Positions 53,250 through 61,293 of a stretch of DNA of 64,000 nucleotides are shown here, in pieces; positions within the stretch are counted from its first letter, which is position 1; every line of letters starts with the position of its first letter. The notes under the pieces are model-generated. The model did no database searches. It was not told where the DNA came from and saw only the letters and a list, made by a program, of their open reading frames with translations. The DNA is from an uncultured Bacteroidales bacterium (GTDB taxonomy: Bacteria; Bacteroidota; Bacteroidia; Bacteroidales; Muribaculaceae), in assembly GCA_947644715.1 (NCBI GenBank), contig CANSAP010000011.1, forward strand, positions 1 through 64,000, in the 5' to 3' direction. A program made the position numbers and the translations under genes.

Positions 53250-54140
53250 ATGAGAAAACTGACAAGCATACTTGCCACCGCTCTGATTGCAACCTCCTCC
53301 TTGGGCGCGCTGGCACAGAACCCTCACGCTGCAGCTCATAAGAAGCTGATAGCAAAACAAACCACTCCGGCCGAACAGGTCAACCTGCGTAAGCAGGCTG
53401 AATTCATTGACTTCGGCCGTGAGGAGGAGGCTCCGGAAATTGATATATACACCGAAGGCTGGAACAGCAAACGCGTGAACCCCTTCACTGAGTCTCAGGT
53501 GCCCAATGCCGCAATGATTGACCTGCGCGGTTTCCACATGCCGACCAAGTCAACCCGTGTGACATCCCCCTACGGCTATCGTGCCCGCTTCGGTCGTATG
53601 CACAAGGGTGTTGACATCGGCATTAAGAGCAACGATACCATCTACGCTGCGTTCGACGGAAAAGTACGACTGACCAACTTTGAAGCTAAAGGTTACGGTA
53701 ACTACGTTATCCTTCGCCACCCCAACGGTTTGGAAACCGTGTATGGCCACCTCAACAAATTCCTGGTTAAGCCCAATCAATCAGTGCGCGCCGGCGATCC
53801 CATCGCACTTGGCGGCAGCACAGGACGCAGCACAGGCCCCCATCTGCACTGGGAAACCCGCTACATGGGTTATGCAATCAATCCCCAGGCTATCGCCGAC
53901 ATTCCCAACCGTCGGACCCATGGCGACACCTATGCCTTCTCAAAGAGTACCTACACTCAGCCTGCCTCCGGAAAAACTTACACTGCAGCCGCCTCAGCAG
54001 GCAGCTACATAGTGCGTCAGGGTGACACCCTCAACAGCATAGCTCGCTCCAACGGTCTCGCTCTCCGCACTCTGCTCAATCTCAACGGATTGAAAGAGAA
54101 TGACCCCATCCATCCCGGCCAGACTCTCAAACTGAAATAA
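53250..54140 (+). CDS. Exported M23 peptidase with a C-terminal LysM domain
   Basis: A 296-residue cell-wall hydrolase: signal peptide (cleavage near residue 23), M23/LytM domain (about residues 105-215) with zinc ligands in HKGVDIG and GPHLHWE, and the conserved YGHLN segment. A LysM domain (about 249-296, YIVRQGDTLNSIARSNGL) binds peptidoglycan. It probably cleaves peptide cross-links during growth or division. All active-site residues are present, so it is likely a true endopeptidase rather than an activator. It is cotranscribed with ndk, and a terminator follows. Confidence 0.92.
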   Translation: MRKLTSILATALIATSSLGALAQNPHAAAHKKLIAKQTTPAEQVNLRKQAEFIDFGREEEAPEIDIYTEGWNSKRVNPFTESQVPNAAMIDLRGFHMPTKSTRVTSPYGYRARFGRMHKGVDIGIKSNDTIYAAFDGKVRLTNFEAKGYGNYVILRHPNGLETVYGHLNKFLVKPNQSVRAGDPIALGGSTGRSTGPHLHWETRYMGYAINPQAIADIPNRRTHGDTYAFSKSTYTQPASGKTYTAAASAGSYIVRQGDTLNSIARSNGLALRTLLNLNGLKENDPIHPGQTLKLK

Positions 54141-54159
54141 ACGCACGTCGTCCATATAC

Positions 54160-54203
54160 TTCAACCTGCTCAATCGCAAGATTCGGGCAGGTTGAATTGT
54201 ATT
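54160..54203 (+). terminator. Terminator of the ndk-peptidase operon
   Basis: A perfect 10-bp stem (54160-54169 with 54187-54196) with a 17-base loop, followed by TTGTATTC. It lies just before the next gene. Confidence 0.6.
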
Positions 54204-54215
54204 CTCAGCCACTGA

Positions 54216-55313
54216 ATGACAACACTTCACATATTCAATCCCTCCACTGAAATTGCGTTAGCGCGGAATACACCCTCATTCACTCCGGCAAAACAGATTG
54301 TAGAGTTTGAGAAACATCTGTGCCTGTTGCCCGCGCTTTATGCCAAGCATGGAAGCAGCATCCTGCTTACTCACGCGTTGAAGCAAGAGCAAGCCTCTTC
54401 TCTACCCTATTATTCAATCGCCGGGGAGAGAGGAATGCAATTGCTGACCATAGAGGGATTACGCAGATGGACGGGAAGCATTGCTCCCTGGGGATGGAAC
54501 AAAGCCCTGTTGCACACTCTTAATCGAGCGGAGTGCACAAAGGATCTGCCCGGAGAGCACGCCGTTGAAATGGTGCGCAATCTGGCTCATCGCCGCACAA
54601 CCATCAGGGTCTGGCAACAACTCTTGCACTATGCCGATTCTGAGCGGATGCTTACATCTTGTTCGAGTCTCTGGCGCTCCATGATGCCGAGATGCTTCTC
54701 GACTGTGGCTGAGGCAATGCAATTCATTGACACTCAGGAGAAACAGACCGTGTTGAAATCTCCCTGGAGCAGTTCCGGACGAGGGGTTTTCTTCACATCG
54801 GCTGCGGAGGCGGAGCAGATTCATCGCCGGGTGACCGACACCATTCGGGCATACGGCTCAGTTCTGATAGAGCCCCTATGGAACCGCGCCCGCGACTTCG
54901 CCTCTGAATGGGTATATACTGACGGTGCCGTGAAATTCCTCGGGTTCTCACTCTTTACTACCGATGATGCAGGCAGATATGCAGGTAATCTTGTAGCCCC
55001 TCAAGACTGTCTGCGCTCCGAGATTGGCAGGTATGTCCCGGCTGATTTGACTGATGCCGCTATCTCAGCGCTTGCAGCTGTGCTGCCCTCGGTGCTTGCC
55101 CCTCTGGCCAATAGCGACGGGAGAGTATTCCATTTCGGCATAGATATGCTGGCCGACACAGAAGGCAGATTGAACCCCTGCGTGGAAATCAATCTCCGTC
55201 AGACCATGGGACATGTAGCCCTCCGTCTGCATGAATTGACTGACGCAGAATTTCTATTTATTCCGGGAAAGGAATTGCCTGTTCCGCTAAAATTCACTAC
55301 ATTTGCAAAATGA
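54216..55313 (+). CDS. ATP-grasp-like protein of unknown function
   Basis: A 365-residue protein not assignable to a named family. The second half looks like an ATP-grasp fold: a lysine in TVLKSPWSSSGRGVFF (about residue 170), SVLIEPLWNRARDFASEWVY, and near the end HFGIDMLADTEGRLNPCVEINLRQTMGHVALRLH, where Asp, Glu and Asn could hold magnesium. The N-terminus begins MTTLHIFNPSTEIALARN. ATP-grasp enzymes join carboxylates to amines or phosphorylate substrates. The gene starts a run with a DUF2520 protein and a KdsC-like phosphatase (ATGA overlap with the former), which may point to envelope-sugar or small-molecule chemistry. Confidence 0.6.
   Translation: MTTLHIFNPSTEIALARNTPSFTPAKQIVEFEKHLCLLPALYAKHGSSILLTHALKQEQASSLPYYSIAGERGMQLLTIEGLRRWTGSIAPWGWNKALLHTLNRAECTKDLPGEHAVEMVRNLAHRRTTIRVWQQLLHYADSERMLTSCSSLWRSMMPRCFSTVAEAMQFIDTQEKQTVLKSPWSSSGRGVFFTSAAEAEQIHRRVTDTIRAYGSVLIEPLWNRARDFASEWVYTDGAVKFLGFSLFTTDDAGRYAGNLVAPQDCLRSEIGRYVPADLTDAAISALAAVLPSVLAPLANSDGRVFHFGIDMLADTEGRLNPCVEINLRQTMGHVALRLHELTDAEFLFIPGKELPVPLKFTTFAK
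55275..55305 (+). promoter_or_regulatory. Internal promoter at the ATP-grasp/DUF2520 junction
   Basis: TTG (55275-55277), exactly 20 bases, then TACATTTG (55298-55305), inside the last codons of the upstream gene. The next ATG is at 55310, so a transcript from it would be leaderless or nearly so. Confidence 0.55.
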
Positions 55314-56047
55314 AGCGAATCTGTATAATAGGCACCGGCAATGTAGCAGCTCATCTATGCGTGGCGCTATCAGACAAGGTGGATGAATTGATTAATGTTT
55401 CCTCAAGAACTCTTGAGGAGATTCCGCTTGATTCGGACATGTACTTACTGGCTGTCAGCGATGATGCAATAGCCGAAGTTGCCTCCGGGCTTCCGAAGCT
55501 GAGGGGAATTTTAGCTCACACGTCAGGCAGTGTGCCCATGCAACGCCTTGAGCCGTATGCGGAACGCTATGGAGTGTTCTATCCGTTGCAAACTTTTACC
55601 AAAGGAGACGACCTTGATTACGCCGAAATTCCGGTCTTCATCGAAGGGAACTCGCCGGAAGTGGTAAAAAGCCTTGAGGAAGCTGCAGCACTGTTTACCA
55701 CCCGCATATATCCGGCTGATTCCAATCGCCGCCGCAGGCTGCACATCGCCTCCGTCTTCGCTTGCAATTACGTCAATCATCTTTGGGATATAGCCGACTC
55801 TCTTTTAGCAGAGGATGGGCTGTCGCTTGATGTGCTGCACCCCCTCATTAAGGCTACCGCCGCGAAGATTCGGCACATGAGTCCGCACGAGGCGCAGACA
55901 GGCCCGGCACGCCGCGGTGACCTTCAGGTGATTGAGAAGCATCTCTCTATGCTCCAAGACTCGCCGGAAGCTGACATTTACCAACTGTTGGCCGACTCAA
56001 TCCTTGCAGAATTCCACCATCCAACCATTACCGATAAGCAATCATGA
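55310..56047 (+). CDS. Rossmann-fold DUF2520 protein
   Basis: A 245-residue protein of the family that combines an NAD(P)-binding Rossmann half (ICIIGTGNVAAHLCVAL, residues 4-20) with a helical DUF2520 half (about 130-240), overall like short dehydrogenases of the 6-phosphogluconate or pyrroline reductase type. The exact reaction is unknown. It overlaps the previous gene by ATGA and the next gene by ATGA, so the three are translationally coupled. Confidence 0.85.
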   Translation: MKRICIIGTGNVAAHLCVALSDKVDELINVSSRTLEEIPLDSDMYLLAVSDDAIAEVASGLPKLRGILAHTSGSVPMQRLEPYAERYGVFYPLQTFTKGDDLDYAEIPVFIEGNSPEVVKSLEEAAALFTTRIYPADSNRRRRLHIASVFACNYVNHLWDIADSLLAEDGLSLDVLHPLIKATAAKIRHMSPHEAQTGPARRGDLQVIEKHLSMLQDSPEADIYQLLADSILAEFHHPTITDKQS

Positions 56048-56568
56048 GCGCAATTGATTACGACCTGAAGAAGATTAAAGCCGTCGTCTTTGATGTAGAC
56101 GGAGTTCTATCCCCCTCGACCATACCCCTCTCCCCTTCCGGAGAGCCACTGCGCATGGTCAGCACCAAGGATGGCTACGCTATTCAGTTAGCCGTCAGAT
56201 GCGGCTTGAAGTTGGCTATTATAACGGGTGGTAACACCGAGGGTGTGCGTGTGCGTTTCACATCGCTTGGAATGAAGGATGTCTTCATGGGTGTGGCTCA
56301 TAAGCTTCCCAAGCTCCAAGAATGGATGGAGGAGAACTCACTCAAGCCGGAGGAGGTGGCCTATGTGGGTGACGACATTCCTGATCTGCGCCCGCTGCGC
56401 CACGTGGGGCTTGCCTGCTGTCCGCATGATGCAGTTCCCGAAGTGCGCGCCACATGCCGCTATATCTCACGATTCACGGGCGGTTATGGAGTGGGGCGCG
56501 ATATACTCGAACAAATCCTTAAAGCCCGGGGCTTCTGGATGCATGACCATGAGGCTTTTGGCTGGTAA
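56044..56568 (+). CDS. kdsC: KDO-8-phosphate phosphatase-like HAD enzyme
   Basis: A 174-residue HAD phosphatase of the C0 type. The nucleophile motif is VVFDVDGVLS (Asp17, Asp19), motif II is IITGGNTEG, the lysine is in AHKLPKL and motif III is YVGDDIPDLRPL. KdsC releases phosphate from KDO-8-phosphate to feed lipid A core synthesis. Many Bacteroidota have this cap-less form in a DUF2520-KdsC-Maf order as here. The identification rests on family and context. Confidence 0.85.
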   Translation: MSAIDYDLKKIKAVVFDVDGVLSPSTIPLSPSGEPLRMVSTKDGYAIQLAVRCGLKLAIITGGNTEGVRVRFTSLGMKDVFMGVAHKLPKLQEWMEENSLKPEEVAYVGDDIPDLRPLRHVGLACCPHDAVPEVRATCRYISRFTGGYGVGRDILEQILKARGFWMHDHEAFGW

Positions 56569-56628
56569 ACATAAAACCTATCTAACCTCAGTGTCTTTGA
56601 ATTCAGACGATTTTAGCACAAGAGAATT

Positions 56629-57210
56629 ATGCACGATAATCTCAATAAGTATCAGGTGATGCTGGCGAGTAAATCTCCGCGACGCCGCGAATTGCTCGGC
56701 ATGCTTGACATACCCTTCACTCAGGCGCCTCCGCTTGAAATTGAAGAGACCTATCCGGAGTCTCTCCCCTCACATCAGATTCCGGAATACCTTGCCCGGC
56801 TGAAAGCCGATGGCTACAAATCGCTTATCACCTCGAATGAATTGATTATCACTGCTGACACCGTGGTTATTCTCGACGGCGAGGTGCTTGGAAAACCGGC
56901 TGACCGCGAGGGTGCCATTGCTATGCTTCTGCATCTGTCAGGCAAGGAGCACACGGTGGTCACCGGTGTAGCAATCACAACCGCCGAGCGCAGGGAAAGC
57001 TTCAGCGTAGAGAGCCGCGTGAAGTTTGCAGAAATCTCTCGCGATGAGGCCACGTATTATGTAGATAAATATCAGCCTCTCGACAAAGCCGGAGCCTATG
57101 GTATTCAGGAATGGATTGGTGCTGTGGCCGTAGAAAGCATCTCCGGCAGTTTCTATAACGTCATGGGGCTCCCGGTGCATCAGCTATACCGTCGGCTGCG
57201 CTCCTTCTAA
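56629..57210 (+). CDS. maf: Maf-family nucleotide pyrophosphatase
   Basis: A 193-residue cytosolic pyrophosphatase that removes non-canonical or modified nucleotides such as dTTP/UTP variants. The N-terminal LASKSPRRRELLGML, the catalytic Asp in IITADTVVILDGEVLGKP, and EWIGAVAVESISGSFYNVMGLP are diagnostic. Its stop codon TAA is also the start of a TAAGAGTGTGATT motif. Confidence 0.94.
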   Translation: MHDNLNKYQVMLASKSPRRRELLGMLDIPFTQAPPLEIEETYPESLPSHQIPEYLARLKADGYKSLITSNELIITADTVVILDGEVLGKPADREGAIAMLLHLSGKEHTVVTGVAITTAERRESFSVESRVKFAEISRDEATYYVDKYQPLDKAGAYGIQEWIGAVAVESISGSFYNVMGLPVHQLYRRLRSF

Positions 57211-57254
57211 GAGTGTGATTAATAATAAACAATGGCTTTTTGCGTTTTAAGAAT

Positions 57255-59675
57255 GTGAAAAAGTCACTGAAATTCATATTATTTGCTCTGACAATCTGCC
57301 TGCCTCTCCTGGCATTTGGCGAAAACGTTGTCATAACCGGCACAGTCACCGACCGAGAGGGGAAACCGGTGGAGTTTGCCACCGTAAAAGTAGCCGGCAC
57401 AGCCATCGGCACCTTTACGGAACTGAACGGCTCCTATAAGCTAACTGTGGCTCAGGCAGATACCATTCCAATGCAGTTCAGCTGCATTGGCTTTCGCGAC
57501 CTTCGTCGCAACCTGATTTCCCCACAGGGAGAAGTGACGCTGAATGCCACCCTTCAGCCTGACGATGTAATGCTTCAGGAGGTGGAAGTGACGGCTTATC
57601 GCTCCAATACGGGGGGTATGCAGCAGTTCGACAAAGATGCTCTTAAACTGTCGCCGGATGTCACCGGCGGCTCGGTTGAGGCGCTGCTCACCACCATGGC
57701 CGGCGTGAATTCCAGCAATGAAATGAGTTCTCAGTATTCTGTGCGCGGCGGTTCTTTTGACGAAAATTCAGTCTACATCAACGGCACGGAAATCTATCGC
57801 CCTCAGCTTGTGCGCTCCGGGCAGCAGGAGGGACTTTCCATTATTAACCCCGATATGGTGGGAGGCATCAAATTCTCCACTGGAGGTTTCCCGGCTCGTT
57901 ATGCTGACAAAATGTCGTCAGCTCTTGATATAACCTACCGTGAGCCTGAAGCTTTTGAGGCCGGTATCTCCGGCTCCCTGATGGGTGTCACTGCCTATCT
58001 TGGCACAAACTCCGGGAAATTTTCTCAGCTCCACGGCCTGCGTTACAAGAAGAACAATTCTCTGCTCTCTTCCCTGGAGACACGCGGCGAATATGACCCT
58101 CAATACTTTGATTATCAGACCAATCTGATTTGGAAACCGTCGAAGCGCTTTTCCGTAAACTTCCTCGGCAACATTTCACTTAACTACTACAATTTCAAGC
58201 CTGCCGACCGCGAGACCTCTTTCGGCACGAGCACCGACACGAAGCAATTCAAGGTGTATTTCGACGGTGAGGAACGCGACAAATTCGAGACTTACCTGGG
58301 CGCACTCAGCCTGAACTACCGTGTGTCAAAATCCACTGATTTCACGTTGGCGCTGTCCGGCTTTCTGACTAATGAGTTTGTGAGTTATGACATCTCGGGT
58401 GAGTATTGGCTCGACCAGGCAGGCACCTCCGGCTCCGGCTCCGGCCCGGCTGTGGGTGGCGAGCTTGGTGTGGGGAAATACATGGAGCACTCTCGCAACC
58501 GCCTTAAAGCATCGGTTCTTCAGGCGCTCCTTAAAGGTAACACTGTGCTTGGGAAAAACCATATCAATTATGGCATATTGGTGCAGAGCGAGCGATTCTA
58601 TGACCGCACTCGCGAATGGGAGTGGCGAGACTCTGCCGGCTATTCACTGCCAACCCAGCCCGAAGGAGTGCATCTAATCTACAATCTATCTTCACGCCAA
58701 GATCTCACCTCTACCCGCTTGGCTTTCTATGCGGAAGATGCTCTCTATTTTGATAATGCCGCAGGATTCTTCACCCTCAATGCCGGCATCCGTTTCTCTT
58801 ACTGGGGCTTCAATAAGGAATTCCTGGTGTCCCCCCGAGTAAACCTCTCTTTCTCTCCCGCCGCCTCTAATCGCTGGGCATTCCGCTTTGCGCTCGGAAT
58901 GCACTATCAGAGTCCGTTCTATAAGGAATATCGCACATCGGTCACTGACGAATTGGGTAACACATCCATTCATCTGAACCATGACATAAAATCGCCTCGT
59001 GCAATTCAGGTGGTGCTCGGCACTGACTATAATTTCCGCTCGATGAACCGGCCTTTCAAGATTACGGCTGAGGCTTATTACAAGAATCTCGCTAACTTGA
59101 TTTCGTATGAGTATGACAATCTGAAGGTGGAATACACCGGAGTCAATGACTCAAAAGGTTACATCATGGGGCTTGACCTGAAGCTTTATGGCCAATTTGT
59201 GCCCGGTTCTGACTCCTGGGTATCCTTCTCGCTGATGAAGACGCAGCAGGACTTGGATGGCATAAAATGCCCCCTCCCCTCCGACCAACGATATGCCTTC
59301 TCGCTCTTCTTTACCGACTACTTTCCGAAATTCCCGAAACTGAAGTTTTCACTGCGCGGCATCTTCTCCGACGGTCTGACCATGGTTGCTCCTCGAGTGA
59401 AACGCACTGTCTCATGGTTCAGAGCACCTGCCTACAAACGTGTGGATATCGGTCTCTCTTACCAGATTCTCGGTGCGCCGGATCAGGAGAAGCCCTCCTC
59501 AAAGTTCTGGGCGGCGTTTAAGAATATAACTGTCGGTTTGGACGTCTTTAATCTGTTTGACATATCAAATGTGTCATCCTATTATTGGGTGACAGACGTC
59601 AACGGCATTCAATATGCCGTGCCTAACTATCTGACCCGCCGGCAGTTTAACGTTCGCCTTACGCTTGACTTCTAA
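57255..59675 (+). CDS. TonB-dependent receptor with an N-terminal carboxypeptidase-like domain
   Basis: An 806-residue outer-membrane receptor. After a signal peptide comes a carboxypeptidase-regulatory-like domain (about residues 20-105: ITGTVTDREGKPVEFATVKVAGTAIGTFTELNGSYKL), then a plug (about 105-215, SVRGGSFDENSVYINGTEIY) and a beta barrel. No SusD-like gene follows, so a substrate other than large glycans is likely. No ATG lies at a suitable place: GTG at 57255 gives a tidy signal peptide (KKSLKFILFALTICLPLLAFG), with TTG at 57240 as the alternative. The MmcQ gene starts 3 bases after its stop. Confidence 0.85.
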   Translation: MKKSLKFILFALTICLPLLAFGENVVITGTVTDREGKPVEFATVKVAGTAIGTFTELNGSYKLTVAQADTIPMQFSCIGFRDLRRNLISPQGEVTLNATLQPDDVMLQEVEVTAYRSNTGGMQQFDKDALKLSPDVTGGSVEALLTTMAGVNSSNEMSSQYSVRGGSFDENSVYINGTEIYRPQLVRSGQQEGLSIINPDMVGGIKFSTGGFPARYADKMSSALDITYREPEAFEAGISGSLMGVTAYLGTNSGKFSQLHGLRYKKNNSLLSSLETRGEYDPQYFDYQTNLIWKPSKRFSVNFLGNISLNYYNFKPADRETSFGTSTDTKQFKVYFDGEERDKFETYLGALSLNYRVSKSTDFTLALSGFLTNEFVSYDISGEYWLDQAGTSGSGSGPAVGGELGVGKYMEHSRNRLKASVLQALLKGNTVLGKNHINYGILVQSERFYDRTREWEWRDSAGYSLPTQPEGVHLIYNLSSRQDLTSTRLAFYAEDALYFDNAAGFFTLNAGIRFSYWGFNKEFLVSPRVNLSFSPAASNRWAFRFALGMHYQSPFYKEYRTSVTDELGNTSIHLNHDIKSPRAIQVVLGTDYNFRSMNRPFKITAEAYYKNLANLISYEYDNLKVEYTGVNDSKGYIMGLDLKLYGQFVPGSDSWVSFSLMKTQQDLDGIKCPLPSDQRYAFSLFFTDYFPKFPKLKFSLRGIFSDGLTMVAPRVKRTVSWFRAPAYKRVDIGLSYQILGAPDQEKPSSKFWAAFKNITVGLDVFNLFDISNVSSYYWVTDVNGIQYAVPNYLTRRQFNVRLTLDF

Positions 59676-59678
59676 CGA

Positions 59679-60047
59679 ATGGAAATTGATGAAATTCGCG
59701 AGTACTGTCTCTCGCTTCCAATGACCTCCGAGGATATGGCTTTCGGACCGGAGTTCCTGCTGCTCCGGGTTTGCGGCAAGATTTTTGCCTGTGTTTCGCT
59801 CGAAGGTAAAGATTATTTCACTCTGAAGTGTGACCCGGAATACGCCCTTGAATTGCGGGAGCATTACCCCGAAATTCAAGGTGCATGGCACTGGAACAAG
59901 AAGTACTGGAATCAGGTAAAGATGCGCAGCTCGTTGCCAAAGGATTTTGTGCACTCTCTGATTCGGCACAGCTACGCCGAAGTAGTAAAGAAGCTACCCC
60001 GGCGTCAAAAGCTTGACACTCCGCAGATTATGGAGATACTGAAGTAA
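59679..60047 (+). CDS. MmcQ/YjbR-family DNA-binding-like protein
   Basis: A 122-residue small alpha/beta protein with the MmcQ/YjbR pattern: YCLSLPMTSEDMAFGPEFLLLRVCGKIFACVSLEG and HWNKKYWNQVKMRSSLPKDFVHSLIRHSYAEVVKKLP. The fold is CyaY-like; a DNA-binding role has been suggested for the family but not shown for this gene. It is cotranscribed with the receptor. Its last codon and stop lie inside the terminal inverted repeat of the palindromic element that begins at 60041. Confidence 0.85.
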   Translation: MEIDEIREYCLSLPMTSEDMAFGPEFLLLRVCGKIFACVSLEGKDYFTLKCDPEYALELREHYPEIQGAWHWNKKYWNQVKMRSSLPKDFVHSLIRHSYAEVVKKLPRRQKLDTPQIMEILK

Positions 60048-60233
60048 TCTTGACTTTTTTCGAGGTTATGCTTTATTAAGATTTTGAGCAGATTTCAATT
60101 CTTGAAGAGGGAGCATAGCGGGCTATGCGACTGATGAAAGGATTGGAAGATGCCAAAATATTAATGAAGAATGACCTCGAAGAAAATGATTTTATTCTAT
60201 TTTTAAGTTTTCGTAAAAAGTCAAGATGACTTC
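60041..60233. repeat. 193-bp near-palindromic repeat, copy C (inverted relative to A and B)
   Basis: Starts GAAGTAATCTTGACTTTTTT and ends with the complementary terminus. It carries the core hairpin GCATAG-CGGG-CTATGC (60113-60128) and the asymmetric insert on the right side, so it is in opposite orientation to the copies at 43683 and 47648. It fills the gap between the convergent MmcQ and DUF3298 genes. Confidence 0.9.
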
Positions 60234-60271
60234 GCAGGATTAATCAATGACGTGTTGGCTCGTCGCCCGAT

Positions 60272-61276
60272 TTATTCCAACGAGTTGAAGGGGGCTTTCA
60301 GAAGTGGGCGTACCTCCTCCCGGGTCAAGACCACCTGAGGCGTGCCGGCTGCACCCGGAGCAAGCATATATTTTGGATAAACGAACACCAATCCCTCTGA
60401 CGTAAATCCAGGGTCAGGCAGAGGGAAATTGTCGGCTGTTATATCCTTCATCCCATTCATGTTCACAGAGCCGTCAAACGTAGGGAAATAGCCCAGCCAG
60501 CGGTTGAGGCTGTCGAGATAGCTTTCCAGTGTGGGAGTCCGCAGGTTGTCAAAATAATTATGTCCTGCCATGTGGCGCGCCGCGAGCTGATGAAGCAGTC
60601 GTTCCTTATCGGAATCTGCTATTTGAGCAATGGTGACAGGGTCTCCGGTGCTGATGGAGAACGTAATCAATTGGTTGAATTCCTCGCCGTGAGCTCCGCC
60701 GGTGTAATCGTAGCCCTGCACGGCGTAAGTTACAAAATCATCCTTCATCCATACCGGATAAATGTCAATACGGGCATCATAGATTAGCCTGCCTGAGACA
60801 TTGGGACCGACAGAGAAGATACTGTCCTTAAAATTCTCGAACTTAGCTCCGGTGTCAGCCAGCAGGGTGCGCATTATTTCGTACTGCAAATGGCGCGACG
60901 GATCCACATCGACCGGCTTATACCCCGGGATAGTGTCAGCCCTGCCCGTGAAGCCCCACGCACGCAGTCGGTCGGCCACCAGCCGATGCAAGCGGCGCGT
61001 GATTGCCGGATTCAATTCGAGCAACGTCACATTGAATTCCAGATAGACATCAGTGGAATCCGTCGAGAACCGCTCTGAGAATTTGCGACCCTCGGCATTT
61101 CCGAATCTGTAAAGCTCGCCGACTGATGAGCCGGCCTCGAGCGGTTTCCACACATTGATGCTGTCAGAAGCATAAGCCTCTATCTCCTGCGCCGATACAT
61201 TAACTTGTGTGGTCTTCGCACAGGATGCAACAGCCAATGCCGATAGCAATACCGGCAATAATTTCATGCTTTTCAT
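60272..61276 (-). CDS. DUF3298 / RsiV-like lipoprotein
   Basis: A 334-residue lipoprotein: lipobox VASC with Cys19 (Met4 is an equally good start). The C-terminal half has the DUF3298 pattern (TGGAHGEEFNQLITFSISTGDPVTIAQI and the closing FVYPKYMLAPGAAGTPQVVLTREEVRPLLK). RsiV-type proteins use this fold to bind ligands such as lysozyme; here the binding partner is unknown. It starts 17 bases after the calcium ATPase gene and should be cotranscribed. Confidence 0.8.
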   Translation of the reverse strand: MKSMKLLPVLLSALAVASCAKTTQVNVSAQEIEAYASDSINVWKPLEAGSSVGELYRFGNAEGRKFSERFSTDSTDVYLEFNVTLLELNPAITRRLHRLVADRLRAWGFTGRADTIPGYKPVDVDPSRHLQYEIMRTLLADTGAKFENFKDSIFSVGPNVSGRLIYDARIDIYPVWMKDDFVTYAVQGYDYTGGAHGEEFNQLITFSISTGDPVTIAQIADSDKERLLHQLAARHMAGHNYFDNLRTPTLESYLDSLNRWLGYFPTFDGSVNMNGMKDITADNFPLPDPGFTSEGLVFVYPKYMLAPGAAGTPQVVLTREEVRPLLKAPFNSLE

Positions 61277-61293
61277 AATAGATCAAGTTATAA

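Noticed and set aside
57232-57258. Eight-codon ATG frame overlapping the receptor start, possible leader peptide
   Set aside because: Too short to support, and no attenuator-like structure was seen around it.
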